A program made the position numbers and the translations under genes. From Saccharobesus litoralis (lineage in GTDB: Bacteria > Pseudomonadota > Gammaproteobacteria > Enterobacterales > Alteromonadaceae): a stretch of 64,000 bases of DNA. Of this stretch, positions 36,235 to 46,072 are shown piece by piece; position 1 is the stretch's first letter; each line of letters starts with the position of its first letter. Location of the stretch: assembly GCF_003063625.1 (NCBI RefSeq), contig NZ_CP026604.1, forward strand, positions 2,232,001 through 2,296,000, written 5' to 3'. The notes under the pieces were generated by a model, which saw only the letters and a program-made list of their open reading frames with translations, was not told where the DNA came from and ran no database searches.

Positions 36235-38436
36235 CTAGCAGATATCTTGCGGATCAATATCGAGTAACCAACGCACTTGAGACAGGCCTTTTTGCGCTTC
36301 TATTAGCTGACACAATTGTTTTAATGCGGCGTTAAGTTGGTTACGCTGCTTACTTTCAAATACCATTAAGTAACGATATTTACCCGCGCGCTTTTCTTGT
36401 GCTGCCGGAAAAGCCGGTAATAAAATCACTTGTTGATAATGATGCTGCAAGTAAGGTTTGAGTAACTCTGTGACTTGTGCACAAAATTGTTCAACCAAAG
36501 CAGGTTGATGCGCTTCTGCTCGCAATACCGCCCAAAATTGATATGGCGGCAACATCATGGCTTGACGCTCTTGCAGTAAATAACTTAACACCGCCTCGTA
36601 ATTTTGTTGGCATACGAGATTGATCACACTGTGCTCTGGGTGATGACTTTGTAATACCACTTGCCCGGGTTTATCGCCTCGCCCTGCTCGCCCTGCGACT
36701 TGCACTAACAATTGAGACATGCGCTCTATCGCTCGAAAATCAGCGCTGTATAACGCATTATCCAAATTGACGATCACGGTTAAGGTTAGATTTGGAAAAT
36801 GATGGCCTTTAGCCAGCATTTGCGTGCCAATTAATAACTGATGTTCACCTTGCTTAACCTCATGCAGGGTTTGTGCTAGCTGACCTTTGCCACGGATATT
36901 GTCGCGATCGACTCTTAACGGTGGCGTTTTCTCAAAGCGTTGCTTTAAAAACGCTTCTAGTTTTTCAGTACCCACTCCCCAATCAATAATCTGCGTAGAT
37001 CCGCAACTATGGCATTGCCGCGGAACAGGGGTAATTTCTCCACATTGATGGCACTGCGCTTGGCGCGGCGATTGATGATAAGTAAAGTGATGATCACAGC
37101 GCTGACACTCGTATATCCAACCACATTCATGACACATCAAGGCCGGAGCAAATCCTCTGCGGTTTAAAAAGACCAATACTTGATTTCCGGCATCTAGGTG
37201 CTTGGCCATTAAGTCCAGTACGCGTGGCGCTAAGCCATCTTGTAAAGGTTGATCTTTAATATCGAGTACGACAGGTTGTGGCGGTTGGCTTTGCTGCGCA
37301 CGTTGTTGCAATTTAAGATGTAAATAGCGCCCCTGTATCGCGTTGTAATAACTCTCTAACGAGGGGGTAGCTGAGCCCAATACGATAGGTACTTGTTGCA
37401 GATGTGCGCGTTTTACCGCAACATCTCTTGCGTTATAGCGCAATGAGTCCTGCTGCTTAAAGGAGATATCATGTTCTTCATCAAGAATAATTAACCCTAA
37501 GTCTGGCATCGGCGCTAATACGGCCGAACGCGTGCCAACCACGATCCGCGCCAAACCCATTTTAGCTTTAAGCCAAGCAAGATACCGCTCTGTATCATTC
37601 AGCTCAGAATGTAAAACGACAATCTCACTATCAAAACGCTCAGCGAAACGCTGTAACGTTTGCGGGGTTAAACCTATCTCGGGGACCAAGACCAAGACTT
37701 GTTGGTTTTGTTGCAACGCCTTAGCCATAGCTTGAATGTAAACTTCTGTTTTGCCACTGCCAGTAACTCCTTGCAGCAAAATGGCCTTAAACTGATTAAG
37801 CTGCGCTGTGATACGGTTTATGGCAGCTTGCTGCTCATCTAATAAAGTTAACCCCAGATCACGATAATTAACCTGCTTGCTGATTGAGCCTTCTGGTCGC
37901 AACTCGACGCGTGAAATGGCTTGGCTTTCTTGCAATTTATTGAGCAGATCACGACTAAAGCCAGCTTGTTTAACTTCAACTAAACTAACCTGCCTTTGCC
38001 CCATCCAATCTAACAAAGCTAATTGACGTTTAGCTTGATTAGTTACCAACAACTTACCATCAACATTAGCTTGCCATTTTTCAATACTCGGTAATAACGC
38101 GGGTTCTCCAGCCTTGAGTTTTTTGGGGAGCAAATTCATATAAGCTTCGCCCGGCGGCGCCATGTAGTATTCGCCAAGCCAATGCCTTATTTGCATATTA
38201 ACTGTGTCAAATAACGGGCTGTCGTCTAACACATCGCTAATAGCTTTTAACTTGGCGAGTGTCCATTCTGATTGGCTAGTTACTTCAACCACTAAACCCA
38301 CTTTGTGGCCACGGGCAAACGGCACGCGCACCCGCATACCCGCCTCTAATGTGGGCTGGTTTTCATTTGGGATTAGGTAATCAAATAGACGGCGTACCGG
38401 CGTTATTAACGCGACACGGGCAATATGGTTTTGCAT
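36235..38436 (-). CDS. priA: Primosomal protein N' (replication restart helicase PriA)
   Basis: This 733-residue superfamily 2 helicase matches E. coli PriA (732) in length. The N-terminal DNA-binding part includes VRRLFDYLIPNENQPTLEAG. The helicase core has GVTGSGKTEVYIQ (Walker A), LIILDEEHD (DEEH box) and VLGSATPSLESY. The zinc region has CHECGWIYECQRC and CHQCGEITPVPRQCHSCG, eight cysteines typical of PriA. The C-terminal helicase motifs are GTQMLAKGHHFPNLTLTVI and QVAGRAGRGDKPGQV. It reloads the replisome at stalled forks. Confidence 0.97.
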   Translation of the reverse strand: MQNHIARVALITPVRRLFDYLIPNENQPTLEAGMRVRVPFARGHKVGLVVEVTSQSEWTLAKLKAISDVLDDSPLFDTVNMQIRHWLGEYYMAPPGEAYMNLLPKKLKAGEPALLPSIEKWQANVDGKLLVTNQAKRQLALLDWMGQRQVSLVEVKQAGFSRDLLNKLQESQAISRVELRPEGSISKQVNYRDLGLTLLDEQQAAINRITAQLNQFKAILLQGVTGSGKTEVYIQAMAKALQQNQQVLVLVPEIGLTPQTLQRFAERFDSEIVVLHSELNDTERYLAWLKAKMGLARIVVGTRSAVLAPMPDLGLIILDEEHDISFKQQDSLRYNARDVAVKRAHLQQVPIVLGSATPSLESYYNAIQGRYLHLKLQQRAQQSQPPQPVVLDIKDQPLQDGLAPRVLDLMAKHLDAGNQVLVFLNRRGFAPALMCHECGWIYECQRCDHHFTYHQSPRQAQCHQCGEITPVPRQCHSCGSTQIIDWGVGTEKLEAFLKQRFEKTPPLRVDRDNIRGKGQLAQTLHEVKQGEHQLLIGTQMLAKGHHFPNLTLTVIVNLDNALYSADFRAIERMSQLLVQVAGRAGRGDKPGQVVLQSHHPEHSVINLVCQQNYEAVLSYLLQERQAMMLPPYQFWAVLRAEAHQPALVEQFCAQVTELLKPYLQHHYQQVILLPAFPAAQEKRAGKYRYLMVFESKQRNQLNAALKQLCQLIEAQKGLSQVRWLLDIDPQDIC

Positions 38437-38674
38437 GGCGCGATTCTAACAGGCCAAGCCAAAGCTGGAAAATACTAATCGCCACCTAAGCTAATTTTAA
38501 TATTTTATGACCTAAGCCTAGGTAACTTCATAACCACTAAAGCTGGGCTTATTCAACATAACACAACAAAGCTTAATTTTGTGGTATCGCAACACTTGCC
38601 CTTCGTACGTATTTCTGCCAATACTATGGGGGTAGCGATTTCATAAAAATACGAATAAAAACAAAAGGTCAACC

Positions 38675-40309
38675 ATGTTTGCTCAATATCCGCGTTGGTT
38701 TAAACGTTGCGTTTTGCTGTCAGTATTAAGCCTAACTTGTGTAACGAGTTTGCAAGCTGCCAATGTTCCACAAGGGGTTAAGCTTGCCGCAAAACAAGAA
38801 TTGGTCAGAGGAATTGGCTCGGAAGTGCCTTCTCTCGATCCTCATAAAAGTGAGGCAATGAACGCCTCAGCTGTGATCCGCGACTTAATAGAAGGCCTAA
38901 CCTCTGAAGATGAAAATGGTCAATTGATCCCCGCTGTTGCCAGTCATTGGCAAACCGACGACAACCGCACTTTTATTTTTCATTTACGTAAAGATGCTGT
39001 GTGGTCGAATGGCGATCCTGTCACCGCAGATGACTTTGTTTACAGCTGGCGACGCTTAGCTGATCCCAATACCGCATCACCTTATGGTTGGTATTTAGAA
39101 ATGACCACACTAAAAAACGCCGCTGAAGTTTTAAAAGGTGATAAAAAACCTGAAACATTAGGGATCACCGCACTAGATAAACACACGCTAAAATTCGAGC
39201 TCAACGAATCTTTGCCGTATTTTCCCAAAATGCTGGTCCACACCTCAGTCAAGCCAGTGCATCAAGCCACCCTTGAAAAATTTGGCGACAAATGGACCCG
39301 CCCTGGTAATTATGTGGGTAACGGCGCATTTTTACTTAAAGAGTGGATCGTCAATGAACGCATGGTCTTGGTAAAAAATCCTAAATACATGGATGCCGAT
39401 AAAGTTATTTTAGACAAAGTCGTGTATTTACCTATCGAAAACCAAGTCGCGGAAATGAATCGCTTTTTAAGCGGTGAAATTGATATTACTTACGAGTTGC
39501 CCAACGAACATTACACCCGCTTAGCCCGAGACTTTAAAGAAAGCGTAACGATAACCCCTATGCTTTGTTCCTATTATTATGGGGTACGAGTCGACAACCC
39601 ACCATTTGACGACGTGCGCATTCGCAAAGCTTTATCTTATGCGCTCGACAGGGATATTATCGCCCAATATATCGTGCGTAAAGGTGTCGATCCGGCCTAC
39701 TATTTTACCCCAGACAAAACCGCTGGCATGGCTGCCGATTTACCAGAGTATGCAACTTGGAGCCAAGAAAAACGCAACCAAGAAGCCAAGCGTTTGTTAA
39801 AGGAAGCCGGTTATGACAAAAACAATCCATTAAAGTTTGAACTCTTGTACAACACCAGTGAAAACCACAAAAAAATTGCCACCGCCGTGCGCCAATTATG
39901 GAAGCAAACCTTAGGTGTGCATGTGTCGCTAATTAATGAAGAGTGGAAAACCTTTTTAGACACCCGACGTTTTGGCGTTTACCAATTAACTCGCTCAGGT
40001 TGGTGTGGCGATTACAACGAGCCTTCCACTTTTTTAACCTTGTTGATGTCGAACAATTCATCCAACGATATGCGCTATAAAAGTCAGCGTTATGATGATG
40101 TTGTTAATCGAGCATTGCAATCCACTACCGAGCAAGAGCGCAGCTTAGCCTATAAAGAAGCGGAAGCGATACTAGCCGAAGACATGCCTATCATCCCTTT
40201 ATATCACTATGTTAATGCAAGGCTCGTCAAACCACGAGTCGGCGGCTACCCAATGAATAATGCGTTGGATATAGCTCCCAGTAAAAGCATGTACATTAAA
40301 CAAATGTAA
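38675..40309 (+). CDS. oppA: Oligopeptide ABC transporter substrate-binding protein
   Basis: This 544-residue periplasmic protein has a signal peptide (VLLSVLSLTCVTSLQA, cut before ANVPQ). The SBP_bac_5 fold is clear from GIGSEVPSLDPHKSEAM, FHLRKDAVWSNGDPVTADDF, WRRLADPNTASPYGWYLEMT and YELPNEHYTRL. The PxLDPH and HLR-A-WSNG patterns match OppA. It delivers peptides to the permease encoded next. Spacing to the next gene is 24 bp, and five genes run together to 45864. The region before it (38437-38674) holds the likely promoter, shared as a divergent region with priA. Confidence 0.92.
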   Translation: MFAQYPRWFKRCVLLSVLSLTCVTSLQAANVPQGVKLAAKQELVRGIGSEVPSLDPHKSEAMNASAVIRDLIEGLTSEDENGQLIPAVASHWQTDDNRTFIFHLRKDAVWSNGDPVTADDFVYSWRRLADPNTASPYGWYLEMTTLKNAAEVLKGDKKPETLGITALDKHTLKFELNESLPYFPKMLVHTSVKPVHQATLEKFGDKWTRPGNYVGNGAFLLKEWIVNERMVLVKNPKYMDADKVILDKVVYLPIENQVAEMNRFLSGEIDITYELPNEHYTRLARDFKESVTITPMLCSYYYGVRVDNPPFDDVRIRKALSYALDRDIIAQYIVRKGVDPAYYFTPDKTAGMAADLPEYATWSQEKRNQEAKRLLKEAGYDKNNPLKFELLYNTSENHKKIATAVRQLWKQTLGVHVSLINEEWKTFLDTRRFGVYQLTRSGWCGDYNEPSTFLTLLMSNNSSNDMRYKSQRYDDVVNRALQSTTEQERSLAYKEAEAILAEDMPIIPLYHYVNARLVKPRVGGYPMNNALDIAPSKSMYIKQM

Positions 40310-40333
40310 GCCAAGCGACGAAGAATAACAGCC

Positions 40334-41257
40334 ATGTTTAAATTTATTATTAAGCGATTACTAGAAGCCATACCCACTTTGTTGATTTTGGTCACCGCGA
40401 CCTTTTTTATGATGCGAATGGCACCGGGCAACCCGTTTACCAGTGAACGCAGTTTACCGCCGCAAATCATTGAAAAAATCGAAGCAAAATACGGCTTTGA
40501 TAAACCCATAGTCGAGCAGTACTTTTCATACCTTGGCAATATCCTGCAAGGCGACTTTGGCCCGTCGTTTAAGTACAAAGATTACTCAGTTAATGAATTA
40601 ATCGAACAAGCCTTGCCCGTGTCAGCCACTATTGGCTTATTGGCATTTTTGTTTACCACTGTGGTTGGGGTTGGTGTTGGCACATTAGCCGCGCTCAAAC
40701 AAAATACTTGGTTGGATTACACTATGATGTCCACCGCCATGCTGGGCGTGATCATGCCATCATTTGTTTTGGCGCCTGTATTGATTTTTGTCTTTGCTAT
40801 TCAGCTGGGGTGGTTTCCGGCTGGTGGCTGGCAAGGCGGCAGTTGGCAATTTATTATTTTGCCCATGCTGAGTATGTCTTTACTCTATATTGCCTCGTTT
40901 GCCCGCATTACGCGTGGCTCGATGATAGAAACCTTAAATAGCAACTTTATTCGCACCGCCCTTGCCAAAGGTTTACCTTACCGAACCATTGTATTGCGCC
41001 ATGCGTTACGCCCCGCCATGTTGCCAGTGCTTTCCTATATGGGGCCTGCTTTTGTCGGTATTATTACCGGTTCCGTGGTGATTGAAACCATTTTTGGTTT
41101 ACCCGGCCTTGGAAAGCTATTTGTTAATGGCGCGCTTAACCGCGATTATTCTCTGGTATTAGGACTAACCATTCTAATTGGTTTTTTAACCATCACCTTC
41201 AACGCCATCGTCGATATTTTGCTAGCCGCCATCGACCCTAAAATCCGCTACGAATAG
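40334..41257 (+). CDS. oppB: Oligopeptide ABC transporter permease OppB
   Basis: This 307-residue inner-membrane permease starts with the OppB/DppB pattern FIIKRLLEAIPTLLILVTAT, followed by MRMAPGNPFTSER. About six membrane helices are visible. The coupling-helix motif is ALAKGLPYRTIVLRHALRPA, which docks to the ATPase. Near the end AFVGIITGSVVIETIFGLPG is the usual family signature. It pairs with OppC, encoded 10 bp downstream. Confidence 0.95.
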   Translation: MFKFIIKRLLEAIPTLLILVTATFFMMRMAPGNPFTSERSLPPQIIEKIEAKYGFDKPIVEQYFSYLGNILQGDFGPSFKYKDYSVNELIEQALPVSATIGLLAFLFTTVVGVGVGTLAALKQNTWLDYTMMSTAMLGVIMPSFVLAPVLIFVFAIQLGWFPAGGWQGGSWQFIILPMLSMSLLYIASFARITRGSMIETLNSNFIRTALAKGLPYRTIVLRHALRPAMLPVLSYMGPAFVGIITGSVVIETIFGLPGLGKLFVNGALNRDYSLVLGLTILIGFLTITFNAIVDILLAAIDPKIRYE

Positions 41258-41267
41258 GAAGACGATC

Positions 41268-42179
41268 ATGCTAACTCAACAAAAAAATAGCCAAGCGGTT
41301 GAAAATTTTAGTCAGCAATTACAAGTGAGTGGACGCAGTTTATGGCAAGACGTGTGGCTGCGTTTTAAACGTAACCGCGCTGCTATGATCAGCGCCTACA
41401 TTTTAGGATTTATTATTTTTGCTGTGTTGTTTGGCCCTTTGTTTGGCGCCCACGGTTTTGATGTGGCCGACTGGCCCAATATTCACACCGGTCCAAGCTG
41501 GGAAAATGGCCATTATTTAGGCACAGACTCACTAGGCCGCGACTTATACATGCGAGTACTGATCGGCGGGCGTATTTCGATTCTTGTTGGTATTTTAGGT
41601 GCATTAGTTGCTGTACTAATTGGCACCTTATACGGCGCTACTTCAGGTTTTATTGGCGGCAATACTGACCGCGTTATGATGCGTGTACTGGAAATACTCG
41701 CCTCTATGCCGTTTATGTTTTTAGTTATCCTGCTAGTCACCTTTTTTGGTCGCAATATTTTTTTGATTTTCGTGGCGATTGGTTGTGTATCTTGGCTAGA
41801 TGTGGCGCGTATTGTTCGCGGGCAAACGTTAAGTTTAAAAGGCAAAGCCTTCATTGAAGCCGCCCAAGTTTGCGGTGTTAGCAACTGGCATATTATTACC
41901 CGCCACATTGTGCCTAATGTTTTAGGGGTTGTCGTGGTATACGCTACGTTACTGGTACCCGGCATGATCTTATTTGAGAGCTTTTTAAGTTTCTTAGGTC
42001 TAGGAGTGCAAGAGCCAATGACATCTTGGGGCGCACTATTGCAAGAAGGCGCACAAACCATGGAGGTCGCGATATGGCAATTACTTGTGCCAGCCGGATT
42101 TATGGTGGCCACTCTGTTCTGTTTTAACTATCTAGGCGACGGGTTACGTGACGCCTTAGATCCAAAGCAAAAGCACTAG
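41268..42179 (+). CDS. oppC: Oligopeptide ABC transporter permease OppC
   Basis: This 303-residue permease has the OppC-type N-terminal tail (SLWQDVWLRFKRNRAAMISA) before the first membrane helix. GTDSLGRDLYMRVLIGGRIS is the strongly conserved family segment. The coupling helix is EAAQVCGVSNWHIITRHIVP. FESFLSFLGLGVQEPMTSWG is diagnostic of OppC/DppC. Five or six membrane helices are present. Confidence 0.95.
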   Translation: MLTQQKNSQAVENFSQQLQVSGRSLWQDVWLRFKRNRAAMISAYILGFIIFAVLFGPLFGAHGFDVADWPNIHTGPSWENGHYLGTDSLGRDLYMRVLIGGRISILVGILGALVAVLIGTLYGATSGFIGGNTDRVMMRVLEILASMPFMFLVILLVTFFGRNIFLIFVAIGCVSWLDVARIVRGQTLSLKGKAFIEAAQVCGVSNWHIITRHIVPNVLGVVVVYATLLVPGMILFESFLSFLGLGVQEPMTSWGALLQEGAQTMEVAIWQLLVPAGFMVATLFCFNYLGDGLRDALDPKQKH

Positions 42180-42194
42180 GCTAAGGAGCTAATT

Positions 42195-43913
42195 ATGTCA
42201 CTGCTCGACGTTAACGATCTGCAAGTTAAATTCACGACGCCAGAAGGTATAGTAACCGCCGTTAATAAACTCAGCTACAAGGTTAATCAAGGCGAAACCT
42301 TAGGCATTGTTGGCGAATCAGGATCAGGTAAAAGCCAATCTGTTTTTGCCCTGATGGGGTTACAAGCGCCCAATGCCATTATTCAAGGTTCGGCGCGCTT
42401 TGAACAACAAGAGTTGCTTAATCTACCTGAGCAACAATTAAATCAGATCCGCGCTAAACAAATATCCATGATCTTTCAAGATCCCATGACCTCGCTCAAC
42501 CCGTACATGAAAGTCGGCGAGCAATTAATGGAAGTCTTGCGTCTGCACAAGGGGTTAAGCAAACAACAAGCCTATGCTGAATCGCTAGCCATGCTAGATG
42601 CGGTAAAAATTCCTAAAGCACAGCAACGCATGACTATGTATCCTCATGAGTTTTCTGGCGGTATGTGTCAACGCGTTATGATTGCCATGGCATTATTGTG
42701 TAAGCCTAAGTTGTTAATAGCGGATGAACCCAGCACAGCACTAGACGTGACAGTACAAGCGCAAATAATGCAGTTGTTAAAAGAGCTGCAAAAGGAATTT
42801 AATACCGCTGTTATCATGATCACCCATGACTTGGGGGTTGTAGCTGGTATTTGTGACAATGTACTGGTGATGCATAATGGCGAAAAACAAGAATATGGCA
42901 GCGCTGAAAACATATTTTATCGCCCCCAACACCCTTACACCAAAAGCTTGCTACAGGCGATCCCTAGGCTAGACAAAAACCAGCATACATTATCCACAGT
43001 CTCTGATGCGGCTACCAACACAGAGCAAGAGCCTGTTGTCAGTGCTAAAAAAGAAAAAAGCACAAGCGACACTCAACAAGCCATTCTCGATGTGCAAGAT
43101 ATTAAAGTGCATTTTGCAATCACCCAGAAAAACGCTTGGCCTTGGTCAAAGCCCGAAATATTAAAAGCGGTTGATGGTATTTCGTTTCAGGTTTACCCAG
43201 GAGAAACTTTAGGTATTGTTGGTGAATCCGGCAGTGGTAAATCAACATTAGCACGCGCGATCATTGGCCTAGTTAAGCCAACTGCGGGCAAAGTTATTTG
43301 GCAAGGAAAGGATTTAAGCCAATTAGATAAACAGGCTTGGCAACACGAGCGCAGCAATATTCAAATGATCTTTCAAGATCCGTTAGGCTCGTTAAATCCA
43401 CGTATGACTGTCGGTGATATTGTCGCTGAACCCTTAAAAACTCACTTTCCTGAGCTATCGAAAACTGAGCGCAAACAACAAGTACAAGCCATCATGACAA
43501 AAGTCGGCTTGTCGCCGAATTTAATCAATCGCTATCCGCATGAGTTTTCAGGCGGGCAATGCCAACGCATTGGTATCGCCCGCGCTTTAATTTTAAAACC
43601 TAAACTGATTATTTGCGATGAACCCGTGTCGGCACTGGATGTGTCAATCCAAGCTCAGGTGATCAACTTATTACAAGAGTTACAGCAAGAACTCGGTTTA
43701 AGCCTGATCTTTATTGCGCATGATCTCGCCGTAGTTAAGCACATCTCGGATCGCGTCCTTGTGATGTATAAAGGCAATAAAATGGAAATGGAATCAGCGG
43801 ATACCCTGTACGACAACCCGCAGCATCCTTACACACAAGCCTTGTTATCTGCAGTGCCAATTCCCGATCCTCAGATTGAAAGAAACAAAACCGTACAAGA
43901 ATATTCAGAATAA
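42195..43913 (+). CDS. Fused OppD-OppF double ATPase of the peptide transporter
   Basis: One 572-residue protein holds two ABC ATPase modules. The first (about 1-265) has Walker A GESGSGKSQS, signature FSGGMCQR and Walker B LLIADEPSTALD. The second (about 300-565) has GESGSGKST, FSGGQCQR and LIICDEPVSALD. Each module ends with the oligopeptide-type C-terminal tail (HPYTKSLLQAIPRL and HPYTQALLSAVPIP). In most bacteria OppD and OppF are separate; here they are joined by a charged linker (about 265-300), as in GsiA or YejF. It powers the permease pair encoded just upstream. Confidence 0.95.
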   Translation: MSLLDVNDLQVKFTTPEGIVTAVNKLSYKVNQGETLGIVGESGSGKSQSVFALMGLQAPNAIIQGSARFEQQELLNLPEQQLNQIRAKQISMIFQDPMTSLNPYMKVGEQLMEVLRLHKGLSKQQAYAESLAMLDAVKIPKAQQRMTMYPHEFSGGMCQRVMIAMALLCKPKLLIADEPSTALDVTVQAQIMQLLKELQKEFNTAVIMITHDLGVVAGICDNVLVMHNGEKQEYGSAENIFYRPQHPYTKSLLQAIPRLDKNQHTLSTVSDAATNTEQEPVVSAKKEKSTSDTQQAILDVQDIKVHFAITQKNAWPWSKPEILKAVDGISFQVYPGETLGIVGESGSGKSTLARAIIGLVKPTAGKVIWQGKDLSQLDKQAWQHERSNIQMIFQDPLGSLNPRMTVGDIVAEPLKTHFPELSKTERKQQVQAIMTKVGLSPNLINRYPHEFSGGQCQRIGIARALILKPKLIICDEPVSALDVSIQAQVINLLQELQQELGLSLIFIAHDLAVVKHISDRVLVMYKGNKMEMESADTLYDNPQHPYTQALLSAVPIPDPQIERNKTVQEYSE

Positions 43914-43929
43914 AAAGGAAACAAGAATA

Positions 43930-45864
43930 ATGAAGACTAAACTCAAAGTCCTTAGCCTTGTGATTAGCGCGGCATTATTAAATGCGTGCGGTACAACAAG
44001 TGACGCATCGGCAACCAAAGTTGGATCTAGTGCGCCACAGGCCAAAGCTGAATCAACCCAACCAAAGGTTAAACCTGTAGATGAAAAATACATTTGGGAT
44101 CTAACCGATTTATACCCATCAGCCCAAGCTTGGCAAGACGCACATACCACAACGAAACAAGCCGTAGAAAAGCTAAAAGACTTACAGGGCACATTAGGCA
44201 AAAGTGCGCAAAGCTTAGCCGCAGCAAGTGAGCAAATATCATCCGTATACAAAGATGCGGTGCGCTTGTTGGTTTACGCCACTTTAAAGGCCGATGAAAA
44301 TTTAAAAATTGCTGAAAATGAAGAGCGCCGACAACTCGCTAAAGCCTTGCTCAGTGATCTGGGCTCGGCCGTAAGTTGGTATAACCCTGAGGTGTTAGCA
44401 ATAGGTGAAACTAAGATCCGTCGATACTTAAAGCAAGAGCCTAAGCTAGCGGTTCACAAACACGCGTTAGAAAACATTCTGCGCAATGCGCCACATACCT
44501 TAAGTGAAGAAGTCGAAGCCGTACTCGCAAAAACCAGCAAATTAACTAGTGCGCCAAATTCGATTTACTCAGTATTCGCTAACGCCAACATTCCTTGGCC
44601 AGAAATCACCCTCAGCACTGGTGAAACTCAATTACTCAATCAAGCTGGCTATTCAAAACTGCGTCAAGCTCCCTCACGTGAAGACAGACAAAAAGTCTTC
44701 GACACGTTTTGGGGAAAATGGAAAGAATATGAAGCAACGTTAGGCGGCGTACTGAATACTCACGTACAAGGTTTAGTTTTTAAAACTCAAGTACGTAACC
44801 ACGATACGTCAGTGAGCCGCGCTTTGTTCGACGATGCTATGCCTGAAACTGTGTATCGCACCTTGATCAAAGAGGTTAACGATGCGCTACCCACGCTACA
44901 TCGTTATTTTAAATTGCGTAAGCAAATGCTAAATATTGAAGATGATTTACGTTACTTTGATATTTACCCACCATTAGTGCAATTGGATAAAACCTATAGC
45001 ATTGAAGATTCTATCGCGATTACACGCCGTGCATTATTGCCATTAGGTCAAGAGTATTTAGATGCATACGATAAAGGCGTAGAAGGGCGCTGGATGCATG
45101 TTTACCCACAAGAAGGCAAACGCTCTGGCGCATACATGTTTGGTGCTGCGTATGATGTCCACCCTTATGTATTGTTAAATCATAACGACGACTACAACAG
45201 TGCCTCGACCTTCGCTCATGAATATGGCCATGCTGTACACTCAGTACTAAGTAATAAGACTCAACCTTGGGAAACGGCTGATTACGCAACCTTTATTGCC
45301 GAAACCGCATCTATCATGAATGAGATGTTACTTGAAGATATGGTAATCAAAGAAGCCAAAACAGACCAAGAAAAACTCTACTATTTAGGTATTGGTTTAG
45401 AAGCGCTGCGCGGTACTTTCTTCCGTCAAACCATGTTTGCCGAATTCGAGCTCAAAATTAATGATGCCGCGGAAGCTGGCGAAATATTAACGGGCGCTAA
45501 ATTATCCGAAATCTATTTAGATCTATTAAAACGTTACCATGGTCATGATCAAGGCGTAATGAAAATTGATGAAGCTTATGCCATGGAATGGGCATACATA
45601 CCGCACTTTTACTATGATTTTTATGTATTCCAATATGCAACATCCATTGCTGCAGCGGCCGGCTTAGCAGAGAAAATAGGTAAAGGCGACACCCAAGCAC
45701 GCGACGCTTTTATCAACATGCTCAAAGCGGGTGGCTCAGACTACCCGTATAATCTTATGAAACAAGCTGGGGTTGATATGGCCACAGCGGCACCATATCG
45801 AGCGTTAGTGACACGAATGAACAATATAATGGATAAAATGGAAGCGATTCCAGCCAAGCAGTAA
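43930..45864 (+). CDS. M3 family oligoendopeptidase (PepF-like), exported as a lipoprotein
   Basis: I chose the ATG at 43930, preceded by AAAAGGAAAC; the frame is open upstream to 43876, inside the ATPase gene. The product has a lipoprotein signal ending LLNAC (Cys20). The zinc site is FAHEYGHAVH with His430, Glu431 and His434; the third ligand is Glu458 in AETASIMNE. The M3/PepF core also shows YNSASTFAHEYGH and EWAYIPHFYYDFYVFQYAT. It cleaves short peptides. PepF is typically cytoplasmic, so the lipobox points to trimming peptides in the periplasm before or near Opp uptake. It follows the ATPase gene by 16 bp, and a terminator lies just after. Confidence 0.9.
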   Translation: MKTKLKVLSLVISAALLNACGTTSDASATKVGSSAPQAKAESTQPKVKPVDEKYIWDLTDLYPSAQAWQDAHTTTKQAVEKLKDLQGTLGKSAQSLAAASEQISSVYKDAVRLLVYATLKADENLKIAENEERRQLAKALLSDLGSAVSWYNPEVLAIGETKIRRYLKQEPKLAVHKHALENILRNAPHTLSEEVEAVLAKTSKLTSAPNSIYSVFANANIPWPEITLSTGETQLLNQAGYSKLRQAPSREDRQKVFDTFWGKWKEYEATLGGVLNTHVQGLVFKTQVRNHDTSVSRALFDDAMPETVYRTLIKEVNDALPTLHRYFKLRKQMLNIEDDLRYFDIYPPLVQLDKTYSIEDSIAITRRALLPLGQEYLDAYDKGVEGRWMHVYPQEGKRSGAYMFGAAYDVHPYVLLNHNDDYNSASTFAHEYGHAVHSVLSNKTQPWETADYATFIAETASIMNEMLLEDMVIKEAKTDQEKLYYLGIGLEALRGTFFRQTMFAEFELKINDAAEAGEILTGAKLSEIYLDLLKRYHGHDQGVMKIDEAYAMEWAYIPHFYYDFYVFQYATSIAAAAGLAEKIGKGDTQARDAFINMLKAGGSDYPYNLMKQAGVDMATAAPYRALVTRMNNIMDKMEAIPAKQ

Positions 45865-45889
45865 AACAACACTTTCCCGCAATTTATAC

Positions 45890-45924
45890 AAAGGCTACCT
45901 TACTTAAGGTGGCCTTTTTGTTTT
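45890..45924 (+). terminator. Intrinsic terminator of the opp-peptidase operon
   Basis: AAAGGCTACCTT and AAGGTGGCCTTT form a 12-bp stem with one G-U pair and a 4-base loop, followed by TTGTTTT. It lies 26 bp after the peptidase stop. Confidence 0.9.
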
Positions 45925-46072
45925 AATCTGAAGATAAACATAACTTATCAAGCTGCGAAAACTAAAAGATATACTGAGCTCGTAAGCGCCATTCTTGTCC
46001 ATCTTCTTTAGGTTGTTGCCTTTGCTCGGCCGCCATATAACTCAGCATTAAAGCCGCTTGCGGATTAATATA

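Noticed and set aside
41513-42112. 199-codon antisense frame in oppC
   Set aside because: It is the shadow of a well-supported permease gene, with composition typical of an antisense frame.
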